Origin: Tragulus kanchil
Lineage: Eukaryota > Chordata > Mammalia > Artiodactyla > Tragulidae
Length of the DNA stretch: 64,000 nt
NCBI GenBank assembly: GCA_022376925.1
Contig: JAIOJX010000028.1
Coordinates: forward strand, 69,591,001 to 69,655,000
Direction: 5' to 3'
Within the stretch, counting starts at the first letter, position 1; every line of letters begins with the position of its first letter. The translations under genes and the position numbers were made by a program. The notes under the pieces are model-generated. The model saw nothing but the letters and a program-made list of their open reading frames with translations, did no database searches and was not told where the DNA came from. Positions 23,657-33,309 of this stretch are shown one piece after another.

Positions 23657-25696
23657 CAAAAGCCCTGGTACATATACACAATGGAATACTACACAGCTTT
23701 AAAGAGAAATGCAGAAGAATCAGCCCTAATGAGGTGGCTGGATCTAGAACCTATCATAAAAAGTGAAGTCAGTCAGAAAGAGAAGGACAAATATAATATA
23801 TTAACACATATATATGGAATTTAGTAGGATGGTGATGAGGGCACATGTACTGAAGCGACGGAAAGACAGACATGGACAGTGGACATATGGACATTGTGGG
23901 GAAGGAACAGAGGGTGGGAGGCATAAAGGAAGTAGCATGAAGGCCTGTACTATCATAAATGAAGAAAAAGCTATAGTCATTGCTCCATGAGAAAAGGAGA
24001 TCCTTCAGGGGTGCTGTGTGATGGTCGGGAGGGGTGGGAATTGGGGGATATACATATGACTAATCTGGGAACATACATATCTGTAAACAGCAAAACTCTG
24101 TAATATTTAAAAGTAAAATAAAAGTCAAAAAAAGAAAAGAAAGACAACTTTGCTGTTGTTCATTCACTGAATCATGTCTGATACTTCACAACCCTATGGC
24201 CCGCAGCACACAGGCTTTCCTGTCTTTCACCATCTCCTAGAGTTTGCCCAAGTTCATATTCATTGGATCAGAGATGCTATCCAGCCATCTCATCCTCTGT
24301 CACCCTATTCTTCTGCCTTCAATCCTTCCCAGCATCGGGTTTTTTTTCGATTGAGTCAGCTCTTCCCATCAGGTGGCCAAAGTATTGTAGTTTCAGCCTC
24401 AGCATCAGTCCTTCCTACGAATATTCAGGGTTGATTTCCTTTAGGATTGTCTGGTGCAGTCCAAAGGACTCTCAAGAGTCTTCTCTAGTACCACTTTTTT
24501 TTTTCTAGTACCACAATTTGAAAGCATCAATTCCTTGACATTCAGACTTCTTAATGGCCCAACTCTCATATCTGTACTACTGAAAAAGCCATACCTTTGG
24601 CTATATGGAACCAAGATGTCCCGTCTTCTCTAGTACCCACTTTTTTTTCTTCTACCCCAATTGGGTTCCCATTTGGCAGCCCTCTCTTATACAATAGCTA
24701 AAACATGGAAGCAACCTAGATGCCCATCAATGAACGAATGGATACAAAAGCCCTGGTACATATACACAATGGAATACTACACAGCTTTAAAGAGAAATGC
24801 AGAAGAATCAGCCCTAATGAGGTGGCTGGATCTAGAACCTATCATAAAAAGTGAAGTCAGTCAGAAAGAGAAGGACAAATATAATATATTAACACATATA
24901 TATGGAATTTAGTAGGATGGTGATGAGGGCACATGTACTGAAGCGACGGAAAGACAGACATGGACAGTGGACATATGGACATTGTGGGGAAGGAACAGAG
25001 GGTGGGAGGCATAAAGGAAGTAGCATGAAGGCCTGTACTATCATAAATGAAGAAAAAGCTATAGTCATTGCTCCATGAGAAAAGGAGATCCTTCAGGGGT
25101 GCTGTGTGATGGTCGGGAGGGGTGGGAATTGGGGGATATACATATGACTAATCTGGGAACATACATATCTGTAAACAGCAAAACTCTGTAATATTTAAAA
25201 GTAAAATAAAAGTCAAAAAAAGAAAAGAAAGACAACTTTGCTGTTGTTCATTCACTGAATCATGTCTGATACTTCACAACCCTATGGCCCGCAGCACACA
25301 GGCTTTCCTGTCTTTCACCATCTCCTAGAGTTTGCCCAAGTTCATATTCATTGGATCAGAGATGCTATCCAGCCATCTCATCCTCTGTCACCCTATTCTT
25401 CTGCCTTCAATCCTTCCCAGCATCGGGTTTTTTTTCGATTGAGTCAGCTCTTCCCATCAGGTGGCCAAAGTATTGTAGTTTCAGCCTCAGCATCAGTCCT
25501 TCCTACGAATATTCAGGGTTGATTTCCTTTAGGATTGTCTGGTGCAGTCCAAAGGACTCTCAAGAGTCTTCTCTAGTACCACTTTTTTTTTTCTAGTACC
25601 ACAATTTGAAAGCATCAATTCCTTGACATTCAGACTTCTTAATGGCCCAACTCTCATATCTGTACTACTGAAAAAGCCATACCTTTGGCTATATGG
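23598..25696. repeat. direct tandem duplication D8 (offset 1,088 bp), L1 3' end plus BovB
   Basis: Copy 1 is about 23598-24608, copy 2 about 24686-25696. It repeats the end of ORF2, the L1 3' UTR, the right target-site duplication and part of the BovB. The 77 bases between copies are degraded sequence. catttggcagccctctctta just before copy 2 is an error-ridden version of the real upstream cattgcagctctcta, and gtcttctctagtacccac repeats nearby BovB with errors. Confidence 0.95.
24140..24152. repeat. right target-site duplication of the L1
   Basis: aaagacaactttg, identical to 15321-15333. A third occurrence at 25228-25240 is the D8 duplicate. Confidence 0.9.
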
Positions 25697-25775
25697 ACAT
25701 TTGTCAGCAAAGTGATGTCCCTGCTTCTTAATATGCTCTCTAGGTTTGTCCTAACTTTCCTTCCAAGGAGCAAGC
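24153..25775 (-). mobile_element. BovB (RTE) LINE 3' fragment, antisense, split by D8 (24153-24608 and 25241-25775)
   Basis: Plus-strand landmarks are tttcaccatctcctagagtt, gccatctcatcctctgtc, cccatcaggtggccaaagta, ggactctcaagagtcttctc and ttcagacttcttaatggccc. All are the reverse complement of the BovB reverse-transcriptase C-terminal and 3' region. Only the second segment continues on to the aactttccttccaaggag block at about 25760. In between, 24686-25227 is the duplicated L1 3' end. It is diverged, with an internal T-run insertion near 24495. Confidence 0.88.
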
Positions 25776-25882
25776 ATAGTAATATTATGTATGTGCATCT
25801 GTGACCTTAGCCTTACCTTGCCATGATGATCAAAGTCTTTTAGCTCTGCCATGCTAACAGCTGCCCTCCTTGCAAGAAAGAG
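25776..25882. other. short unassigned spacer
   Basis: Possibly diverged BovB continuation, but not convincing. Confidence 0.35.
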
Positions 25883-26146
25883 CTTGGAGATTCAATACAA
25901 TCCCTATCAAAATCCTAGAAGTATTTTTTTTCCCACAAACTACTTTTAAATTTATATGGAAAGGCAAATCAACTACCACAGACAAACTAATATTGAAAAA
26001 GAAGAGCTAAATCAGAGAACTCACTTTACCTGTTTTTGAAATGTAAATAAAGCTACAGTAAAAAGAAAGTCTGATATTGGTATAAAGTTAGACAAAGAGA
26101 TCCAGAGAACAGATTAGAAAGTACAGAAATAGATTTATAGCCTTTG
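25883..26146 (+). mobile_element. old L1 ORF2 fragment
   Basis: gattcaatacaatccctatc, tatatggaaaggcaaatc and the following A-rich text match the L1 ORF2 region that encodes the F(N/I)WKxKRPRIAK-type segment and the stretch after it. Many stops and diverged bases indicate an ancient L1 piece. Confidence 0.72.
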
Positions 26147-26152
26147 TCTTAG

Positions 26153-26470
26153 TTCATTCAGCTGCTATAATAGGATTGACGTCATTGCTTATAGACTGGC
26201 TGGCTTATAAACAACAGAAATGTTTTTCTTCTAATTCTGGTGACTGGGAAATCTAATATCAACGTGCCAACAGATTCAATGTCTAGGGAGAGCTCACATC
26301 CTGGTGTGCAAATGCACTGTGTCCTAACATAGGAAAGGGAAGGAAGTTCCCTGTGATTTCTTTTATAAGGTCCATAATCTCATTCATGAAGGTTCTGCTC
26401 TCAAAACCTAGTCACCTACTAAGGTCCCCATCTTCTCATACCATTTTATCCTCATTAACTATGGTATAAT
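26153..26470 (-). mobile_element. ancient MaLR (MLT1/MST-like) LTR, antisense
   Basis: gtcttagttcattcagctgc, gcttataaacaacagaaatg, ctggtgactgggaaatctaa and cattcatgaaggttctgctc on the plus strand are the reverse complement of the 3' half of MaLR-type LTRs. No internal sequence accompanies it. Confidence 0.72.
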
Positions 26471-27455
26471 TTACTAAACATTAGAAGCCATCAAAATGAC
26501 AAGGCTTAGCTGTTATATTTATTAAAAGAATTCCATGTAGCCTAGAAAGATGCCTTATGAATAAAAGCAGGTAAAAAAATAGTATTAGACTCTGAGCCCA
26601 ATAAATGAAAATTATAAGAAAATGTATGCATGTGTTACAAATTCTAAAATATGTTCTAAAATGTTAACATCAATTAGCTTTTAATTATGAAATTTTAAGT
26701 GATATTTGTACTCATTTATATTTTTGTCTTTTTGGGGTTTTTTTGTCTTTTTAAATTTTTAAAAAGTGACCATGTATGATGTTCTAAACACAAAAGGAAG
26801 GTTTTTGAAGTGGACATTTTCATATTAAATGCCTGAACTAAATTATATAGATTTGTACAGAACAAAATTTCTTAGACATATAATTATATTGCCACACAGG
26901 AATTTTTTACTCTTGGAAGGTACTTTCTAAAGTCATAAGTATTTGCTAAATAGCACATATTTCAAAATTACCTTATTCATAAATGTAGGATTGTATTTCC
27001 CCATTGAAGATACACAGACATAGTGCTTGCTTTATTTAATAAAATGTGCATATCTATGAAATGTGAATCTTCCTGGTGAAAGCTTAGGAACCAGTCATCA
27101 AGTCACCATGTTTTCTCATTCTCTGCAATAGTCCAAATCTTGGCTTACCCATTACCCCAGATCATGGAGACAGGAAACCACAGATCAAACCTAACCAAAT
27201 TGCAAAGTATACATAGAGTGAGGAAGAAATTCCCTTTGTGGTTTTAGCATTTCATCTTCTTTCTCCCACACAAATATAAATGCATACTCCCTAAAGAGAT
27301 TTGCATATCACAGTAATTTGATATTTCTCCCCAATACCTGTGATTCAGTAGATCACTTTATTATGGATTTTAGGAGTTACTAGAAAAGAATATCCATACT
27401 AGACTTCAAATAACTCTGCAAATTTAGTTTGAAACACTTCAGTTTCAAGAGGGTT
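26471..27455. other. unassigned AT-rich sequence
   Basis: No recognised repeat or gene on either strand. Confidence 0.5.
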
Positions 27456-27461
27456 TTTTTG

Positions 27462-27592
27462 TGTGTGCCTGTTTTTTGGCCATGCCTTGCAGGATGCAGA
27501 ACTTTAGTCCCATGACCATGGAAAGAAGCCATGCTTGAGACATTGGAAGTGTGGAGTCTTAAGCAGTGACTTTCCAGAAAATCCCCTTGAAT
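27462..27592 (-). mobile_element. old CHR-type SINE, antisense
   Basis: ggccatgccttgcaggatgc, actttagtcccatgaccatg, ggaagtgtggagtcttaa and ttccagaaaatcccc on the plus strand mirror the order of the 6218-6332 element, but are more diverged. Confidence 0.65.
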
Positions 27593-27600
27593 ACTTTGCC

Positions 27601-27877
27601 TTTTTTTTTTAAATTTTTTGGCCACTTTTGTTGGTCTTTCATTTATTTATTTTCATCCATCTTTGTTCTTTGGCCCATGTGGGCCTCCCATTGCAGTGGC
27701 CTCTCTCGTTGCAGAGCACCAGCTCTGGGCACATGCACTCCCGAGCTCCCCCTCAGTAGTTGGACACATTGGTCCAGCTGTTCCACGGCACGTGGGATCT
27801 TCCCAGGCCAGGGATCGAACTGGCACCCCTTGAACTGCAAGATGGACTCTTTACCCACTGGTTCACCAGGGAAGCCC
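27601..27877 (-). mobile_element. CHR-derived SINE, short-tail type, antisense
   Basis: Poly-T followed directly by ttggccacttttgttggtc, so the C-rich tail block of the long-tail type is absent. Body and tRNA-like head follow (ttcaccagggaagccc at the right end). Several CpGs have decayed to TG/CA, suggesting greater age than the long-tail copies. Confidence 0.86.
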
Positions 27878-28145
27878 TAGCTTGCTTTTTTAAAAGAGTA
27901 AACATAACATTAATAAATTTTTTTTGTTTTCATGATTTAAATAGCTTGCTTTTGTTATTTTTGTAATATAATGGGAAAAAAGCATCAAGGAAAAAGACAT
28001 TTAGAATAGATGGAATAGGATAGGAAAGAATTTTGTAGCAGTAACTGGAATTACATAGAATGCAATGACAGAAAGGAAATGAAAAAATTTCCAGAAGTAA
28101 CATTAATGAGATGATATAAAAAAATACTACATAAAGAGAATGGAC

Positions 28146-28345
28146 TTTGCTAGCAGCATTAGTGGTAAAGAATCTGCCTCCCAACCAGGAGATAAGGATT
28201 GACCCCTGGGTAGAGAAGATTCCCCTAGAGAAGGACATGGCAACACACTCCAGGATTATTCCCTGGGAAATCTCATGGACAAAAGAATCTAGTGGGCTAC
28301 AATCCTTGGAGTTGCAAAAGTTGGACATGATTAAACAACAAAAAT
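28146..28345 (+). mobile_element. Bov-tA SINE, diverged
   Basis: agtggtaaagaatctgcctc, ggacatggcaacacactcca, gtgggctacaatccttgg and ttgcaaaagttggacatg follow the Bov-tA order. Divergence is high. Confidence 0.82.
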
Positions 28346-28650
28346 ACAAAGAGAAACCGCTATGCTAATGTATTTGAATGAAAAGTTCTTCCTCAAAAGT
28401 AGCCAAGGAAATAATTACACGTTAAGAAAGGGGAGTTTGAGAAGATGTTTTATATAAAAAATATGAATAAGCAAATGACTCTATTTAAACAAAAGGAAAT
28501 GAGCAAAGAAAGAGTTGATAGGTGTAGTCAAATCTTAAGTGAAGATATTACTCTCTTTTGTTTCTCGCTTTGGTCTCCCTGAGACTGTCATCAGCTTCTC
28601 CTTTTCCACTTGTTCACTATTATAATCCCAAATATTATATTTTGCGTATT
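28346..28650. other. unassigned AT-rich sequence
   Basis: Nothing recognised. Confidence 0.5.
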
Positions 28651-28653
28651 TCT

Positions 28654-28935
28654 CTTTTTTTAATTTTTTTTTTTTTGGCCACTTCTATAGGTCTTTCATT
28701 TATCTATTTTCATCCATCTTTGTTCTTTGGTCTGTGTGGGCCTACCATCACAGTGGCCTCTCTTGCCACAGAGCACCGGCTCTAGGCGCATGCTCTCCAG
28801 AGCTCTGGTTCGGTAATTGGACACAATCATGCAGCCTCTCCACGGCATGTAGGATCTTCCCAGGCCACTGATCGAACCAGCACCCCTTGCACTGCAAGGC
28901 GGTGTCCTTACCCACTGGACTTCCAGGGTAGCCCT
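28654..28935 (-). mobile_element. CHR-derived SINE, short-tail type, antisense
   Basis: Poly-T, then ggccacttctataggtcttt, body and head ending ggacttccagggtagccc. The head end from about 28884 is repeated at 30027 by D9. Short-tail type: no C-rich block between the poly-T and ggccacttc. Confidence 0.86.
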
Positions 28936-31158
28936 GGGACATTTCTTACTATACAAAACCTTGAAATGTCAAAAGTTTGCTGTTTCTATTGGTGGTCTAA
29001 GTTCTTTAATGGTCAATATTCTCTATTATAAATCAGGTCAGAGATTTTTTTCATTTCTTTTGTGGATGAATATTTGAGAAAAATATACAACACATATTCT
29101 ATATGTTCTATTAGCCACTTAATTTTAAACTTTGTTTAGGAAATTGATTTATTATTCTTTAATTTTCTTACTATTAATTTTTTAATTAATATTTTCCTCT
29201 GTCTTATCCTACCTTTTTTCTTCTTCTCTTTTCTGAAAGTAGATGATGTGGAATATGAAAGAGAAAAAAAAAAGATATTATCCAAGGTAATCAATTCAAA
29301 AATGTAGGCATACATTACCAAGTTGATATAAAGTACAGGACAAATCATTCAAAAATTGACTACTTAGGATAATTAAAATTTTCATTAAATTCTCAGCCCA
29401 AATAATCTCCTAAGCAACTATGAGATATAGGAAAGCATATTATTGTAAATATTATGACAGTATTTTGTCTTGTATTCATTTTGCTCCACTAAATAATTAT
29501 TTTTTCTGCTAGGAGTGGTGAGACCTTGGTGGGTTTCGATCAGATCAAAAGACCATAAGGAATATAGCTTCAACTCTGCAGAAGAATGCTTGCAACAATA
29601 TGCTGGGCTGTTAAAACACACACACACAAGTCAATTAAGCCATTGGATAATAGATCTTTTGTGCTCAGGTAACTAAATAAGCTATTCATTTAAAATATTT
29701 ATTAACCTCTTTTGTTTTCATTCACATTCAAGCCTTTCAAAGAAAATGACAATGTTATTGCTTTCTCAAAATTATCTCCTATTATGACTTATTGTAAAGC
29801 TCTATTTTACCCATCTGCTTATGATAATGATAATGCTGGTTTCTCTGGGGGTAATAAAAGGAAATTATATGGGACTGACACTCATTCCCTTGTGATAATT
29901 CTTTTCTCTAGTCTACAACATTCAGCCTGAGAAATTGAAACCCACTGCTTATTTTTATATTGTGACGACTATCATAGTCATTTTAATGCAATCACGCTAT
30001 TTACCATCTGTTCCCCCAAAAACCCACCCTTGCACTGCAAGGCGGTGTCCTTACCCACTGGACTTCCAGGGTAGCCCTGGGACATTTCTTACTATACAAA
30101 ACCTTGAAATGTCAAAAGTTTGCTGTTTCTATTGGTGGTCTAAGTTCTTTAATGGTCAATATTCTCTATTATAAATCAGGTCAGAGATTTTTTTCATTTC
30201 TTTTGTGGATGAATATTTGAGAAAAATATACAACACATATTCTATATGTTCTATTAGCCACTTAATTTTAAACTTTGTTTAGGAAATTGATTTATTATTC
30301 TTTAATTTTCTTACTATTAATTTTTTAATTAATATTTTCCTCTGTCTTATCCTACCTTTTTTCTTCTTCTCTTTTCTGAAAGTAGATGATGTGGAATATG
30401 AAAGAGAAAAAAAAAAGATATTATCCAAGGTAATCAATTCAAAAATGTAGGCATACATTACCAAGTTGATATAAAGTACAGGACAAATCATTCAAAAATT
30501 GACTACTTAGGATAATTAAAATTTTCATTAAATTCTCAGCCCAAATAATCTCCTAAGCAACTATGAGATATAGGAAAGCATATTATTGTAAATATTATGA
30601 CAGTATTTTGTCTTGTATTCATTTTGCTCCACTAAATAATTATTTTTTCTGCTAGGAGTGGTGAGACCTTGGTGGGTTTCGATCAGATCAAAAGACCATA
30701 AGGAATATAGCTTCAACTCTGCAGAAGAATGCTTGCAACAATATGCTGGGCTGTTAAAACACACACACACAAGTCAATTAAGCCATTGGATAATAGATCT
30801 TTTGTGCTCAGGTAACTAAATAAGCTATTCATTTAAAATATTTATTAACCTCTTTTGTTTTCATTCACATTCAAGCCTTTCAAAGAAAATGACAATGTTA
30901 TTGCTTTCTCAAAATTATCTCCTATTATGACTTATTGTAAAGCTCTATTTTACCCATCTGCTTATGATAATGATAATGCTGGTTTCTCTGGGGGTAATAA
31001 AAGGAAATTATATGGGACTGACACTCATTCCCTTGTGATAATTCTTTTCTCTAGTCTACAACATTCAGCCTGAGAAATTGAAACCCACTGCTTATTTTTA
31101 TATTGTGACGACTATCATAGTCATTTTAATGCAATCACGCTATTTACCATCTGTTCTT
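28884..31158. repeat. direct tandem duplication D9 (offset 1,143 bp)
   Basis: Copy 1 is about 28884-30015, copy 2 about 30027-31158. Copy 2 starts inside the SINE. The join aaaaacccacccttgcac is a corrupted form of the real aaccagcaccccttgcac. The (AC)n run at about 29614 is the same length in both copies. Confidence 0.94.
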
Positions 31159-33309
31159 TGTTTAGGCAAAATTGATTTTCTACATAGTTCCTTTGGACAC
31201 TTGAGACAAATAAGCTATTTATTTGTGTCAGTTTAATGTCTTAGCCACTAGAATTTTAAAAAGAAAATATTTTTCAAGAAACAATATGCTTCAAACACTC
31301 TCGAAAGCAATATATTTTTGAATTATTGCATTTAGTTTTATAGTTTCTTAAAAGGGGAATTATGGGTGTGTGTTATTATTTCTAAGACCTTATTTCTTTT
31401 TTATTTTTAGAGAAAACTAAAAAAAGAAGAAGAAGAAAAACATGCAGCTATTTTATAATGACTGGAAGCTGTCTGACCTCATGTGAGCTTCCCCCTAAGT
31501 AGTTAATCCTGTTATTACATAAAATTAATTTCAGAAAACTATTTAAAAATAGCTTAATTGTTTCTAAATTGGACTGAATTTTATATAATATAGCAAAATG
31601 CATAATAAATTATTTTATCAGTATCACATTACTTAGCTAATGACCACCAGGGACATATATTTAATCAAACAGTTGGATTTATGAGTTTCTATAACAGAAA
31701 GGTGTTCACATCATGGATAACAGGAAGAAACCTCTTTGAGAGGGCATTTCATGCTGTTCTTTAAAGGAACTGAGACTATGGTATGTGATTTTTTGAGATG
31801 GTTCCAGAAGAGGATTTTTCTTTTTTTTTAATTGAGTGCTTTTAGAAGGTAAGAATAATTTTATAATCAAGAATCTTATAACTTAGTGGTTTGGAGAAAT
31901 GAAGCTGAGTAAAGCTATAATTAGTAAAGTGATAATAAAGTTAGATGAGTAATGAAATTGCTTTGTCTCCTCTGTAGTTTGCTAAAGGTTTTTATTTTAT
32001 TTGTAAGCAAACATGTTTATAGCATAATCTTCTCTTCTGGTCTGATGCTCTGTGAAATCTCTATGCTCAACATGAGAGCCCCAGGTCTACCTGTTAGTGT
32101 CTTCATTAGCATACATTTCTCAAAATTATCTCCTATTATGACTTATTGTAAAGCTCTATTTTACCCATCTGCTTATGATAATGATAATGCTGGTTTCTCT
32201 GGGGTAATAAAAGGAAATTATATGGGACTGACACTCATTCCTTGTGATAATTCTTTTCTCTAGTCTACAACATTCAGCCTGAGAAATTGAAACCCACTGC
32301 TTATTTTATATTGTGACGACTATCATAGTCATTTTAATGCAATCACGCTATTTACCATCTGTTCTTTGTTTAGGCAAAATTGATTTTCTACATAGTTCCT
32401 TTGGACACTTGAGACAAATAAGCTATTTATTTGTGTCAGTTTAATGTCTTAGCCACTAGAATTTTAAAAAGAAAATATTTTTCAAGAAACAATATGCTTC
32501 AAACACTCTCGAAAGCAATATATTTTTGAGTTATTGCATTTAGTTTTATAGTTTCTTAAAAGGGGAATTATGGGTGTGTGTTATTATTTCTAAGACCTTA
32601 TTTCTTTTTTATTTTTAGAGAAAACTAAAAAAAGAAGAAGAAGAAAAACATGCAGCTATTTTATAATGACTGGAAGCTGTCTGACCTCATGTGAGCTTCC
32701 CCCTAAGTAGTTAATCCTGTTATTACATAAAATTAATTTCAGAAAACTATTTAAAAATAGCTTAATTGTTTCTAAATTGGACTGAATTTTATATAATATA
32801 GCAAAATGCATAATAAATTATTTTATCAGTATCACATTACTTAGCTAATGACCACCAGGGACATATATTTAATCAAACAGTTGGATTTATGAGTTTCTAT
32901 AACAGAAAGGTGTTCACATCATGGATAACAGGAAGAAACCTCTTTGAGAGGGCATTTCATGCTGTTCTTTAAAGGAACTGAGACTATGGTATGTGATTTT
33001 TTGAGATGGTTCCAGAAGAGGATTTTTCTTTTTTTTTTAATTGAGTGCTTTTAGAAGGTAAGAATAATTTTATAATCAAGAATCTTATAACTTAGTGGTT
33101 TGGAGAAATGAAGCTGAGTAAAGCTATAATTAGTAAAGTGATAATAAAGTTAGATGAGTAATGAAATTGCTTTGTCTCCTCTGTAGTTTGCTAAAGGTTT
33201 TTATTTTTATTTGTAAGCAAACATGTTTATAGCATAATCTTCTCTTCTGGTCTGATGCTCTGTGAAATCTCTATGCTCAACATGAGAGCCCCAGGTCTAC
33301 CTGTTAGTG
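30905..33309. repeat. direct tandem duplication D10 (offset 1,208-1,211 bp)
   Basis: Copy A is about 30905-32099, copy B about 32116-33309. Copy A overlaps D9 copy 2, so 30905-31158 is present three times (also 29762-30015). Differences are homopolymer losses near the ends: within the first 200 bases of copy B (ggggg to gggg, ccc to cc, ttttt to tttt) and near the end of copy A (ttttattttatttg versus ttttatttttatttg). Confidence 0.94.
31411..31458 (+). other. exon-like segment: acceptor-like tract then a short terminal frame (second copy 32619-32666)
   Basis: A pyrimidine-rich run (tatttcttttttatttttag) ends in AG at 31410. It is followed in one frame by RKLKKEEEEKHAAIL and a stop at 31456-31458. 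This has the shape of the last coding exon of a gene whose upstream exons would lie outside the window, with a basic/acidic C-terminus. The protein is not identified, the frame is short, and A/G-rich low-complexity sequence can give this by chance. No polyadenylation site was fixed downstream. Confidence 0.22.

Larger units (their letters stand above)
16710..23824 (+). pseudogene. L1 ORF2 (endonuclease / reverse transcriptase / Cys-rich), broken and inflated by duplications
   Basis: The start MTIGSFVLIITLNVNGLN is the conserved N-terminus. The endonuclease shows CCLQETHF and the late GTFSRIDHILGH block; the reverse transcriptase shows [22 protein letters not shown] and FADD (19919-19930, repeated 21004-21015). 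The C-terminal Cys/His cluster [19 protein letters not shown] lies at about 22291-22347 (repeated 23390-23446), and the frame ends ILTHIYGI. Lesions after collapsing copies: frameshifts near 18310 and 18745, an in-frame taa after QGCPL (19811), a tga after KHMK (22186), and a taa in the WRFL region (about 22390). Collapsed length is 3,807 bp (1,269 codons), normal for L1 ORF2. In live copies it nicks DNA and reverse-transcribes L1 RNA. Confidence 0.93.
15334..24139 (+). mobile_element. near-full-length, inactive ruminant L1 (apparent 8.8 kb; about 5.5 kb after collapsing duplications)
   Basis: The element starts with an L1-type 5' end (ggggtggagctaagatgg), followed by a 5' UTR of about 415 bp, ORF1, ORF2, a 3' UTR and a short A-rich tail (caaaaaaagaaaag). 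It is flanked by a perfect 13-bp target-site duplication, so a single insertion event explains it. Three internal direct duplications (D5, D6, D7) inflate it by 3,308 bp; removing them gives about 5,498 bp. Both ORFs carry stops and frameshifts, so it cannot move by itself. It landed against the edge of an antisense BovB fragment. Confidence 0.93.
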
